64,000 nucleotides of DNA from Chimonanthus salicifolius. Lineage: Eukaryota > Streptophyta > Magnoliopsida > Laurales > Calycanthaceae. A program made the position numbers and the translations under genes. The DNA is taken from contig CM023539.1 in the NCBI GenBank assembly GCA_013350335.1, forward strand, positions 19,060,223 through 19,124,222, written 5' to 3'. Below, in pieces: positions 35,956-47,340 of this stretch (positions within the stretch are counted from its first letter, which is position 1; the number at the start of each line of letters is the position of its first letter). The notes under the pieces are model-generated. The model was not told the DNA's origin. It did not search any database and saw only the letters and a list, made by a program, of their open reading frames with translations.

Positions 35956-36249
35956 CTTGATGGAATTGTCCTCATCAAGGTATCTTCCTGGTGGAATGCT
36001 TATCACCAAGGTCTTCTTTCTTGATGGAATTCTCCTCATCAAGGTATTCCCCACAGTTGCTTACGGACATTCCGACGGAGTGTGGGCTTCGGTTACTTAG
36101 TATCCTCTTGATGGAATTCTCATCATCAAGGTATCCCCTGATGGAATGCTCATCACCAGGGTCTTCATACATAGTATCCTCTTGATGGGATTCTCATCAT
36201 CAAGGTATTCATGCATAGTATCTTCTTGATGGGATTCTCATCATCAAGG
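35956..36249 (-). repeat. Tandem covarying CTTGATG-class hairpins, LTR X
   Basis: Seven small inverted repeats start at 35956, 35987, 36020, 36116, 36137, 36181 and 36225. Each is about 24 bases, with 7-base arms around a loop that reads ATGAGAATTC or similar in sense. Stems differ (CTTGATG with CATCAAG; CTTGGTG with CACCAGG; CCTGGTG with CATCAGG). Where pairing is imperfect the sense strand shows G-T wobble. A GC-rich module (36045-36106) lies between the third and fourth, with CCCACA pairing with TGTGGG. Confidence 0.85.
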
Positions 36250-36792
36250 TATCCCCCCACGAGTGTTTTACGGACGCTTCGATGGAGTGTGGGTCCCCGG
36301 TTACCTGTCATCCCTCCCATGCCATGCATGAGATGCAAATACCACATGCTATGCAATTATACAAAATCATAGCATTTAAAAGCTCATATTTAAAAACACA
36401 TGCTATTTTATCAAATAAACATAGCATATAAAATCACCGTTTGAAACATAACCTTTGCAATATAAATTCATTAAATCAAGATAAAAACAATGTACATAAA
36501 CCCATGGTTTCAAAGAGGTGGAATCCTACCAAAGACTGCTAACGTGTGCTTGCGTCTTTCGTCCGGTAACCGTTCACTATCGTAGACACCTTGTGAGGTC
36601 CCGCTACCTTCTAATATAACAATCAATCAAAACCAAGTCCCACTTGATTTACAATATTTTAAATCCATAAACCAATCCCATGGTTTATCATTTTCAGCCG
36701 TTATTACCAAATTGCCATTGGTCTAATCTTTAATTAACAATTCATTCATTTAATCCAACGTACGTAACCCTATGTACATCAAAACAATTACC

Positions 36793-38437
36793 ATAGGGTT
36801 TGGCCACACACCATGGCCAAAACCCATGGTCCCTTATTTTCACTTAATTACCAAAATGCCATTATACATATCCATAGCCATTTACCTTCCCTATTTTCAT
36901 GTATTTATAAGATTGCCATCCATGGTTAATATAACCCAATATTCTTATTTACAATATACTTAGGCTAATAATTAACCCATTAATCCACATTCATGGGGTT
37001 TGGCCATACCCATGGCCGAACCCATGGTTTTTCATTTTAGGTGATAATTACAAAATTTCCATTCAAGGCTAACCTTCCTTTTTAGCAAGTACTTACAACC
37101 TTGCCATTGCCTCCAACAACTTAGGCTTAGGTTCCAACACATAGGTCCATTTATTTATTTTAAACATGTATAGGTCCATACATGAACCCTAAAAAAAATA
37201 CCTTAACCACTTAAGTCCCTAAAGATCCTCATGGGGTTCGGCCATACATCATGGCCGAACCTATGATCCTCCATTTTGGCCTTTAATTACACTTTTGCCA
37301 TTCTTAGGTTTATGTCCAAACTGATCCATAAAGTTGCTCCATAAAAATCCATATGACCCATTAAATTGGTTCACCATCTTAGGTCCATAAATGACCCATA
37401 AAAATTCCTTAATTGGTTCATAATAAAATCCCAAGTTCACCAATAATTTTCCATGGGGTTCGGCCATGATGGTCCATAGTTCTTCTCCATTTAAATTACA
37501 ATATCGCCATTGGCCTAATTATTTCCAACCTTCCATTCATTAAAACACAAACATAATAGTTCCATAATTGGTTCATGGGGTTCGGCCAAGCACCATGGCC
37601 GAACCCTATGATGTCTAACTCCCAATTATCCACATTGCATCCATTATTAGATAGTTTCCAAATTTAGTATGCATACTTCCATAATTAGATAATTTCCCAA
37701 TTTAGCATGCATCTTTCCATACTTAAATAGTTTCTCAATTTAGCATGCATACTTCCATAATTAGCAACTTACTAATTTTATAATAATCATCTTTCTATTC
37801 TTGGAGACTTACCAATTTAATCTCCACCTTCCAAAAACAATCCATTCCTTCCATTTTTGGATCCTTTCTAAATCAATTTCCAACTCCATAATTAGAAAGT
37901 CCTTAAATAGAAACTTTCTAAATTAATATCCAATTCCATCATTAGAAGGTTTCCAAGATAATCATTAATCCTTCCATGGTTTCCATAATTAAACACTTTC
38001 CAAATTTAGCATCCATGCTTCCAAAATTTAGACACTTTCCAAATTTAGTAACATCATCCATTTAATCAATCAACATTCATCTATGATCCATTAGGATTAT
38101 TAATACATCTCCATGGGGTTCGGCCATACACCATGGCCGAACCCTATGGTTCAACCCTTTCTTTTATTAAACCACTTAAACTCATAAATCAAACCATGTC
38201 TCTCCATGGTTTCCCTCTTTCATATTTTTCCTTTCATGATTTCCAATCCATAAACATAATAAATCAGTCCACATGATTCAATGTCTAAGAAACCCCAAAT
38301 CCATAACTATATTTGGTGGGGTTCGGTCACACACTATGGTCGAAACTCACCCCTTTCTTTTCTATTCAAAATTATTAAAACCATCTCCCAATCTTCTTCC
38401 ATGGGGTTCGGCCAAACATCATGGCCGAACCCTATGG
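36793..38437 (-). repeat. GGTTCGGCCAT hairpin cluster, LTR X
   Basis: Copies start near 36793, 36990, 37228, 37450 (left arm only), 37575, 38111, 38312 and 38398. Copy 36793 has GGTTTGGCCACA and TGGCCAAAACC arms, where changes on both sides keep the pairing. Between about 37610 and 38040 the spacer holds many short CCATAATTAGATAGTTTCC-type units. Confidence 0.82.
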
Positions 38438-39829
38438 TTCTTTTATTTCAAAAATAAATTAATCAAAACCATAAAATCATTTACCGGTTCTTGTTCTTCC
38501 AATCCTTCTTCTTTCCTCAGCCTCTTTCCACTTCTTCTTGATCTTTCCCAAGCCGTGACCACCTTGTTTGGTGCTACTCTCTTTGTTCTTGGCGTGATTG
38601 AGTCTTGAAAGAGAGCGAGAATGTAATGCCGTGTGCACTACCCTTGTCTTATAGAAATCCCACTTGGTTCTATATTTAGACAATGATTTGCGCCCCTCTT
38701 CCTTTCTTTTATTAAACCTCCAATTAGCCAATCTTAGAAGGTTCTTGAGATAGTAATTGCCTCATGCCGTGAGGTCCTTTCTTATTTTATGTAAGCCATG
38801 CGCCCTTGCTGCCCTTCTCTTCCTTTGAATAAAATTCTAATTGACCAATGCTAACATATCATTGCCGTGAGCCCTTCTCCTTAGTTTTATAAAAATTACA
38901 ATTGATCCAAACTTAGAAGGTATCAATTTGGTTCCATGTTTAGAAGGTGCTTATGTGCCCCTTGTTGCCTCTCTTATATATAGTTTCCAATCGGCCAACC
39001 TATACTTAGAAGGTGCCTTTGCCGTGTGCTGCTCCTCTTAAAACAAACTCCACTTGGCCAATCTTGTTTTTTAGAAGGTGCCAACCCTTCATTTAGTAAT
39101 TCCTCTTAGTGTTGTTTCCTAACAAGGAAAGGACTTTTTTTAAGGAGATGCACTCCAACCATGCGCATAACTTATATGTGGCTAAGACATCTTAATTATT
39201 TAGTAATAGGAGATTATTGCCTAATCCCAATCAGTCCTATCTTATTAAGATAGCAAGACCCATAAGTTTAGCCATTCTTAATCCTAAATTTAGAATGTGC
39301 TATGCGCCCATTGTGTTTAACAATTGCCTCTTATAAAGTTCCACTTAATCCAAAATAGAAAGTGCCATTTTAATCAAGGAAAGACCCCTCTTTAGAGACT
39401 CCAATATATTATGCGCATATCCCATATGTTTCCATGTCAACGTCTCATACACGGCCACATTAATCCATATATCTCATTCACATATTCTTCCTTGGCTTCC
39501 ACTCCATGCACAAAATAATTAGTCCAAATCCCTTATTGTATTATTAATTAAATTCAGCCCCATTTAATTTTTAAATTGAACTACTTGATGGTCATTCAAG
39601 TTAACCATGACCCATTGGGTCCCAATTGAGCTTTTGACCTAAATAAACAACCTTAACCCAATTAAACACATCTTACCCATTTATTTTAAATTGAACCTAT
39701 AATATATCCGTTGGATCTTAATTGGGCAAAGACCCAACATTTTACCCATATAAAATCCATATCTAAAATTCACAAGTTAAATGGGTAATTTCCGTAAATA
39801 TTTATAACTTGAAAATCCGGGGTATTACA

Positions 39830-39880
39830 CATAGTATCCTCTTGATGGAATGCTCCTCATCAAGGTATCCCTCACGATTC
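39830..39880 (-). mobile_element. LTR Y, first piece (51 bases)
   Basis: A short strip of minus-strand LTR between the X end and the start of G3. It contains one CTTGATG/CATCAAG hairpin (39841-39865) and ends in CACGATTC. The continuation, starting GATTCTATTACGG, is at 47341. Together they match an uninterrupted LTR (complement near 58150-58190), which proves the G3 insertion site. Confidence 0.85.
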
Positions 39881-40656
39881 TGTAACGCCCCGCCCCTTTT
39901 CACTCACTTTTTCCCGTAAATTCAGAGTTTATTTTTTTTATAAGAGAGTAGAGTGATAGAGCGCGGGACGTCACGTCGCAAGCTAAGTCCAAACTTCTAA
40001 AGTCCGACCCTTAACTGGCCAACCCTATGTGTGTATGGACTCAGTCCAAGAAAGTAGTTCACACATAGCAATATAAACATGCGGAATAAAAATTATAAGA
40101 TGTGGAATCATAACATCAATTTGCAGAATCATAATAGAATAAAGTTCTATTCCATTGATAGCAAAGTACTTAGTCAATAAATCACTTTAATCATTATCCA
40201 AATAAAACATCCAACCATAGCAATTCTTCTAAGTTATTACATTCCGAAATCAAGATACTCTGAATACAAATCCCTGAGTATCTTAAACAAAATATAAAAC
40301 TAAGAGCGTTCCAAGCTCCTATACTTGTCCCTTTCTGCATTCAGCGTTTCCCTCGTTTCCTGCATCATCCACTAAAGGGTAGAAGTAGGGCATTAGCACA
40401 ACGCACCCAGTAGGTATTCCAGTTAGGGTTAACACATGGGTTAGTACCAAAAATCCAGATATAATATATATCAAAACCAGTTATAATAAATCAATCCCTA
40501 CTTTCAAAACATTGTATCCAAAACAGTGTATGATAATAGAGATCCAATCATACCAATAAAACCAGAAATCATTCATGATAATAAAGATACAATTCAATGC
40601 CATGCCATGCTATCATATGCAATGAGTCCCACCCATCGCAGAACATATGATATACT

Positions 40657-40829
40657 CTTGATGGAATTCTCCTCATCAAGGTATCTTCCTGGTGGAATTC
40701 TCATCATCAAGGTATCCCCTGATGGAATGCTCATCACCAGGGTCTTCGTACATAGTATCCTCTTGATGGGATTGTCATCATCAAGGTATTATACATAGTA
40801 TCCTCTTGATGGAATTCTCATCATCAAGG
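40657..40829 (-). repeat. Tandem covarying CTTGATG-class hairpins, G3 LTR
   Basis: Five hairpins start at 40657, 40688, 40718, 40762 and 40805. Three are perfect CTTGATG/CATCAAG stems. The one at 40718 has a G-T wobble in sense (CCTGGTG with CATCAGG). The one at 40688 has one wobble and one mismatch. Confidence 0.85.
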
Positions 40830-41370
40830 TATCCCCCCACGAGTGTTTTACGGACGCCCCGACGAAGTGTGGGTCCCCGGTTACCTGTCATCCCTCCCAT
40901 GCCATGCATGAGATGCAAATACCACATGCTATGCAATTATACAAAATCATAGCATTTAAAAGCTCATACTTAAAACACATGCTATTTTATCAAATAAACA
41001 TAGCATATAAAATCACCATTTGAAACATATCCTTTGCAATATAAAATCATTAAATCAAGATAAAAAATAATGCACATAAACCCATGGTTTCAAAGAGGTG
41101 GAATCCTACCAAAGACTGCTAACGTGTGCTTGCGTCTTTCGTTCGGTAACCGCTCACGATCGTAAACACCTTGTGAAGTCCCATTACCTTATAATATAAT
41201 AACAAATCAAAACCAAGTCCCACTTGATTTATAATATTTTAAGTCCATAAACCAATCCCCATGGTTTCTCATTTTCAGTCAATATTACCAAAATACCATT
41301 GGTCTAACCTTAATTTATATTCTTTCATTTACTCCAACGTACGTAACTCTATGTTAATCAAAACAATTAC

Positions 41371-42465
41371 CATGGGGTTTGGCCACACACCATGGCCAAA
41401 ACCCATGGTCCCTTATTTTCATTTAATTACCAAAATGCCATTAATGGCTATCATTTTATTAAATACGCCATACATAGACCTTATGTCCACCAAATAATTC
41501 CCACACATGTTCTATCACATAATTCTAGGGGTTTGGCCATGCACCATGGCTGAACCCTATGTCCATTATTTTTCACCTATTTACGTTATTGCCATTGTCT
41601 TATTTATAGCCAATACATAAACCCTGAACATAGGTCATAATTAAATCCTTAAATTAATTTATTTAAACACTTAGTCCCTCAAGCACACCTCAGTGGGGTT
41701 CGGCCATACATCATGGCCGAACCTCACCCTCTTGGTAATTACCTGAGTCCATAAAAACATTCATCATGGGGTTCGGCCATACACCATGGCCGAACCCATG
41801 ATTCTTCATCTTATATCATAATTACATTTTTGCCATTCTTCAATCATCTTGTGTTTAGGTTCCAAAACATAAATCCTTTCATTTATTTAATCATGCATAA
41901 CACTCCATATACCCTTTAAATGTTCCATAACAATTCCTTCATCCAAACATGATCTATCATTGAGGGATCCATTTAAACATTGGTTCATGGGATTCGGCCA
42001 AACACCATGACCGAACCCCTATGATGTCCAACTTTCTAATTATAGTAACTTCCATATTTTTGAATCCATAATTCAAGTTGCCTTCCTTTTTGATCAACAT
42101 ATCCATATTTAGAAAGTTCCCAACTTTAGCATGCGCCTTCCATACTTAGATAGTTTCCAACTTTAGCGTGCACCTTTCCATAAATTATTACACATTAACC
42201 TTTCATTTAATCCATTAAAATCCAATAACACCCATTAAATTTTATCACTATCCTTTCCATGGGGTTCGGCCATGCCACATGGCCGAACCCTATGGTTTAT
42301 CTTGTTCTATGGTCTCCAACCATAAAAATATAATCAACAACCTTTCATTTAAACTCCTTTTTAAAACATAAATAACCTTTGCCATCCACTAAAATTAATA
42401 CCATGATTATCTATCAATTCTCTTCCATGGGGTTCGGCCATACACCATGGCCGAACCCTATGGTT
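41371..42465 (-). repeat. GGTTCGGCCAT hairpin cluster, G3 LTR
   Basis: Copies start near 41371, 41526, 41692, 41766, 41985, 42257 and 42426. The 41692 copy uses CAGTGGGG with CCTCAC outer pairing. 41371 uses the GGTTTGGCCACA variant also present in LTR X at 36793, so these two LTRs are close relatives. Confidence 0.85.
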
Positions 42466-42579
42466 CTTTTTCATTAAAAAAAAATCATAGAATCACGAAC
42501 CGGTTCCGCGACTTCCTTCGGTTTGTTCTTGCTCTTCTAATGTTCTTCTCTTTGCACACTTGTTGGCTGCTCTCTTAGA

Positions 42580-43800
42580 CCCAAGAATATCCGCTCTAAC
42601 TGTCTCAAATTAGCCCCTAAAGAACCCACACAGATCTGATCTGTATGTTCTTGTATGCTCCTTTGGGATGCTTCTCAGCTCACGCTAGTAGCACCTTGAG
42701 ATGCCGTGGTCTCCACAGCCAATCAGCAAAACACCTCTGTAGCTCCTCTAATCTGTTGCAATCTTCCCTCTATTCTCTTCTCAAAACCACCCTTGCTGCC
42801 ACGTTTGCTGCTCTGTTGTTTGCAGCCAGCACACACGCTGGTCTACAAGCTTCTATCTCCTCTTCCTTTGAATCTCTCAGATCTGTTCCTTCAGGATCCG
42901 ACCGTCTCTGATCAGCCCCAAAGAAACACAGATCTGATCTTGTGAAAACCCAAGAGTACAACCTATCTGCTATGGATGTTTTGAATAGCACCCTCTTTTG
43001 AGACTTTCGTCTCTGCTGAACAGCCGCCTAGACAACGCCACCTCGGGCTGACAACCTCCCTTGGTTCTCCCTACATGCTGCACCTCTGTTGTATGCTAAC
43101 TGTGTTCTTAGAATGCCTCACCGATCTAATCTTCTATAATCAGATCGGTTCCTTCTCAGCACACAGCTGTCAGCTTCCTCTTTTGTTTGTGTGTCTCCTG
43201 TTTCAACCAAGGAAACTGGTTTGCTGTCCAAACCAGTCTGGCTGTTCTGATGTGCTCTCTGAAACACTTGTTTCTTCTTATCTGCAGAACCATATATTGC
43301 TACCAATACTTCCCTCAAATCAACACTCCTTCGATCAGACCAATCTTGAAAAACCCACATTGATTTTTCTCTCTTGATCGCTGATTTCTTAGCACAGTCC
43401 TGTGTTCTTTCCTCTTATTGTTTCTTCTCAGAATAATGCCGTGCCTTTTCTATATTGTGTCCAATTTATAGACACAATAACCAGCGTGAGTTGCTTGAGA
43501 AAGGGAAGCTACATCATGTGCAACCTTTCTAAGTTTCAGCCGATCCTATCTTTGGCATGTATAGCCAGCCGATCATCCTTCATATCTTAATCTCACCTCA
43601 TTCGGCCAGCATATCTTTCTTCATACGATTAAAATTTCCTGTTATTCTCTGACTTCTATTTTTAGTTTCAGCAACTGCTATTCTTTTTCTTTCTTAGTCC
43701 GCTTCCCCTCTTTGATCTTCCACAAACTAAAAGCACCTCTTTCTAATGTGCAAACCAGTGCCAATGCTTGCTGGTTTTGTGTGATGCTGTGTGCCTCCTC
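42580..43800. other. LTR segment with no counterpart in the window
   Basis: This block is less AT-rich than its surroundings and lacks the LTR words seen elsewhere. It contains repeated AGATCTGATCT strings (about 42634 and 42932) and long overlapping open frames on both strands (plus 42645-42911 and 43075-43377; minus 42770-42991 and 43118-43360). None has a recognisable domain, and their overlap on both strands suggests composition rather than coding. It lies where the other LTRs have the CT-rich leader. It could be captured host sequence, another element's fragment, or a subfamily-specific leader. Confidence 0.5.
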
Positions 43801-44360
43801 TTCTCTCCTTTTATTAACCTCTCTTTGATCCTATCTTGTTAAGATAGCAAGTAATATTTTCAGCCATGAATTATACATAGACATTGCCGTGTATCCCTTG
43901 CTAAATTACTCCCAATCGGTTTCTCTTGTTGAGATAGCAATTGGCGTGTGTGTGTTTCCTTTTAAGATATGCCATGCGCCCCTTCCATTTAGTCATTGCC
44001 TTAATTAATCTCCCATTGGTTCTCAACTTAGAAGATATTTGAGATAGTAATTACCTTGTGCGCCCCTTCCTTATTGCCTTTCTATAAAATCTTCCATTTT
44101 TATATCCTTCCCTAGGCTTCCATTCCATGCTCATATCATGGATTAAAGATCTCATGCGCATAAAATTAATTCAAAACCCTTGTTGCATTACTAATTAAAT
44201 TTAGCCCCATTTAATTTATTTGAACCCATTTACCAAAACCGTTGGGTCATAATTGGGCAAAGACACCACATTTTACCCATCTAACATCCATTACTAAAAT
44301 TCACCAATTAAATGGGTAATTTCCGTAAATATTTATAACTTGAAAATCTGGGGTATTACA

Positions 44361-45033
44361 ATACAACCCTCTTTTTAAAATTTTCGTCCCGAAAATCGAG
44401 TGAAGTAGGGTTTCAAATATTTACCAAAATAGCTCGGGATGAGATGTCCTCATTTTCGACTCGAGTTCCCATATGACTTCCTCAATGCCACATCGATCCA
44501 TACCACTTTGACAAACTGAATCGCTTGGTTCCGTAATACCCTTTGTTCCGTGTCCACCATTCGGACAAGCTTTTCTACGTATGTCACGTCGTTTTGGATT
44601 TCTATGTCTTGCATACTCAGTACATGAGAATTTTACCAATCGGCAAGTGATCCTCCTATCTACCTTTGAAATCTAACATGCATGTTCTGCCATACTCTGC
44701 TGGTGAATCGACCATCTCTGTCAGACACAAAAGTCTGAGAAATATGATGAAATCTGATGATATCCCTAATATACCGCCAACCCAAAATCTCAGATGAGTC
44801 TGTCATCTTAATGAGAATGAAATGTGCAGACTTGGTCAGTTGGTCTACCACGACCCATATCGCATTGTTGCCCTTTGAAAACCTGGCAACCCTTAGGTAC
44901 ATAGATCCTTCCTTGGCATACAAGACCCCATTCTGGTCTTAACTCCCATTCAGGTATAACTTCGCCAGTAACCATCTTGGCTCATATCTCTTTTATTTCA
45001 GAATCTATCCGTTGTTCCTGTTCACTTTTGTCA
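44361..45033 (-). pseudogene. G3 pol remnants
   Basis: 44361-44400 holds the polypurine tract and the sequence preceding the 3' LTR. At 44421-44639 a broken frame keeps the chromodomain-like tail (EEVIWELESKMRTSHPELF). At 44660-44923 a piece of integrase core remains ([33 protein letters not shown]). 44890-45033 matches the RNase H-integrase linker. The pieces are in pol order, but everything between and upstream has been deleted: no gag, protease, RT or RNase H. G3 therefore could not encode its own mobility. Confidence 0.85.
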
Positions 45034-46869
45034 AGTACTGGACAATAAAAATCACTCATATTATCCTATGAGTTTCATTCTTGCAGAATTTACTCTGACT
45101 TATGTTATCTCTTTTCCTCGTGAACCCATTTACAATTCCTATAAAAATCAATGTACTCTGTTTCACTTTACCGGCTAAAAATATTTTCCACACGTACTTG
45201 CTCAATACGTTCATTCTTATGCTCTTTGTGTGAGGTAGCCTGCCAATACGAGCCTATGCTCAAGGCTTTCAATCATTCCATTTTAACTAGGTTTTCTAGC
45301 TGTACTCTCATGGAACTCCATCGGCTAACTACATAGTCAGGTGATCAGTCTAACTCGGCAGTCGTCCATAGTTTCCCATTGAGTTACACTAGACTCTTAA
45401 CTTCATTCTCCTGGAATTCCATCAACTAACTACAGAGTCAGGTGATCAGTCTAACTCGGCAGTCGCCCCTAGTTTCCCATTCGAGTTTCACTAGACTTTT
45501 CCCTTAAGTATATCTCCAAATATATGCATATCTTCATTTGCTCATAAGTCACTAGGTGATTAATACCTTTTGTCCATCACTTCTACGATACCCCGTATCT
45601 TTCAACACCAACTTTCCTGTGATACAAGTCGTAATACGACTAACACCTTTCCCTTATAACGTGGGATGTAAATCGAAACATGTCCCAATCATTAGATCAA
45701 TATGTCATCTATGAGACCAACAGGTCCATCAAACTATCGACATGTCTACCATGGTACCGATACCTGATATTAATCCAAACCATCATGGAATCCATCATCC
45801 ATGGTTCAACATATCCATCCCTGATATCACTTTATCAGTGAGTATCATCTGTACATGGTTAATAACCATCCATGAATATAACCCTCCTTCTGGGTATAAT
45901 CCATTCATGGGCATGACTAATACCTTCGTAAAATTGATATATCTATCATTAGGCTAACGGTCTAACATACAATCAATATATCAACCTATGGGACCAAAAT
46001 GTCCTTCATGTTACCAATACGTATACCCTAATGCCAATATCCGGCATCCATCCAAACCACCATTGAAACTCTTTTCCAAGGTTATACGCATCATGAATAT
46101 AACCTCCTTTTTGGGTATAATCCATTCATGGAAATACTAATCCATCCTTGATCACAATTAATCCAGGCACATCTTCCACCATGAGATATTCTACCCGTAG
46201 GAACAACGCTCGAATGAATCACTACATGACTGTAGTAACAGTACCAAATCATAAATATACCCCGACCCCTATCAAGACTTAGGGCCCATGACTTACTAAG
46301 CAGAAGACCCACGTCCAACGTGATCCGGTCTACCTCGCCCTGCATCCCTTCACCCCAAGGGTGATTCAGTCAAGCTCTAAGGCGGTCGAACCACGTCTGA
46401 CGAAGCTAGCACCACCCCCACGGGTAAAACAGTACCTAGCTCTACCCATCCCCGCACATCAAGTGTGCAAAACAGCCGTGAGAGCACCCTCCAGCGTAAA
46501 GCATGTGAGGGACCCACTCCTCAATGGTAACCCTACAGGACCAAATCTCTGTATTTCATATCGAGGTTCCCACGGTCTTAAAACTACTCTAAGCCTTACT
46601 CATGAAATCTATATACTTATCTCATCAATATCACGTGTGAAACACACTCATGCCATATCTCAATAAAATCAAGTGACCTCGTCACCTACATCTCAGTGCC
46701 AAAATCCTCGTAAACTCTTAAATTTGCATGCTTTATTGAAATTTATTCAAACTTCCATCACAATACAAGGTTTGGTAGGATTAGAACAAACCCTTTATTA
46801 TGTAACCACAACCCTTACAAAATCTTTCCCTTTTTCCCCGACATTCTCTTACCACTGCTTAGCCTAATC
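45034..46869 (-). mobile_element. G3 non-coding interior module
   Basis: About 1.8 kb with no significant open frame replaces gag through RT. It contains a direct duplication of about 85 bases (45308-45393 and 45410-45497, sharing GTCAGGTGATCAGTCTAAC) and two GGGTATAATCCATTCATGG units (45893 and 46115). Many NNATGTC/CAATATG words suggest older degenerate tandem repeats. Part of the module is also fused to RT in G1 (7946-8040). A conserved non-coding interior is typical of large non-autonomous LTR elements (LARD-like). Its origin is unknown. Confidence 0.7.
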
Positions 46870-47241
46870 TTCCGTAGAAGACCCTTCATCATCATAAAAT
46901 TTGTATTTCCTATTTTTTGGGAAATTTCCAAATATGCACTCTTGGTTTTTATTTGTTTTGGGGAGTTTCCCTATTTATCACATACTGTCTCTTGTTTGGG
47001 GAATTTGCCAAATAAACATCTTGTGTTTCTTGTCCTTGGGAAAATAACCAAATCAGTACTCTTTGATTTTTCTTCGTTTTCGGGGAATATATCCTATTTT
47101 GCTATGTTGGATAAATCTGATTATTTTGACTGTACTTCCTTTGCTATCATCCGTCTGAGTCTAACGAAGTAAATTAATACACGAGAGCCGGATTAATTTA
47201 CTCCGAAAGATTCAGTGTTTCGGGTTCGTTCTGATACCAAC
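46870..47241 (-). other. G3 5' leader and PBS
   Basis: The sense strand next to the right-hand terminus reads TTGGTATCAGAACGAACCC (complement at about 47222-47240), a near match to initiator tRNA-Met. The leader is related along its length to that of G2 (28517-28759). It has an additional internal repetition of a GGGAATTTCCAAATA-like phrase near 46920-47090. Confidence 0.88.
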
Positions 47242-47340
47242 TGTAACACCCCGCCCTTTTTTCACTCTACTCTGTTATAAAAAAAATATATATACTCTGA
47301 ATTTACAGGAAAAAGCGAGTGAAAAAGGGCGGGGTGTTAC
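47242..47340 (-). mobile_element. 99-bp inverted-repeat remnant in place of the G3 5' LTR
   Basis: It reads TGTAACACCCCGCCC at its left edge and GGGCGGGGTGTTACA at its right edge, with arms of about 23 bases. The left edge is the correct LTR 3' terminus next to the PBS. The right-hand 75 bases are the LTR 3' terminal block in the opposite orientation. GATTC follows at 47341, matching GATTC at 39876-39880, so the outer end coincides exactly with the insertion boundary. The normal LTR body is missing. Confidence 0.88.

Larger units (their letters stand above)
35892..39829 (-). mobile_element. LTR X, second piece
   Basis: It continues X after the solo LTR and ends CCGGGGTATTACA at 39829. It opens with a tandem run of covarying hairpins (35956-36249). 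The GGTTCGGCCAT array (36793-38437), a donor-like site (complement of ACCGGTAAATG near 38480) and a long U3 with TATGCGCCC-type words follow. X is inserted into LTR Y; its right flank is CATAG. Confidence 0.85.
39881..44360 (-). mobile_element. 3' LTR of G3 (4.5 kb)
   Basis: It starts TGTAACGCCCCGCCC at 39881 and ends GGGGTATTACA at 44360, followed by the polypurine tract of G3. It carries five tandem covarying hairpins (40657-40829), a GC-rich module, the GGTTCGGCCAT array (41371-42465) and a donor-like position near 42500. About 1.2 kb at 42580-43800 has no counterpart in the other LTRs here. A U3 with GCGCCC-rich words completes it. It is the longest LTR in the window. Confidence 0.9.

Noticed and set aside
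42645..43377. Open frames on both strands as host genes
   Set aside because: They overlap each other on opposite strands, show no domain and lie inside an LTR. They are recorded only as an unmatched segment.
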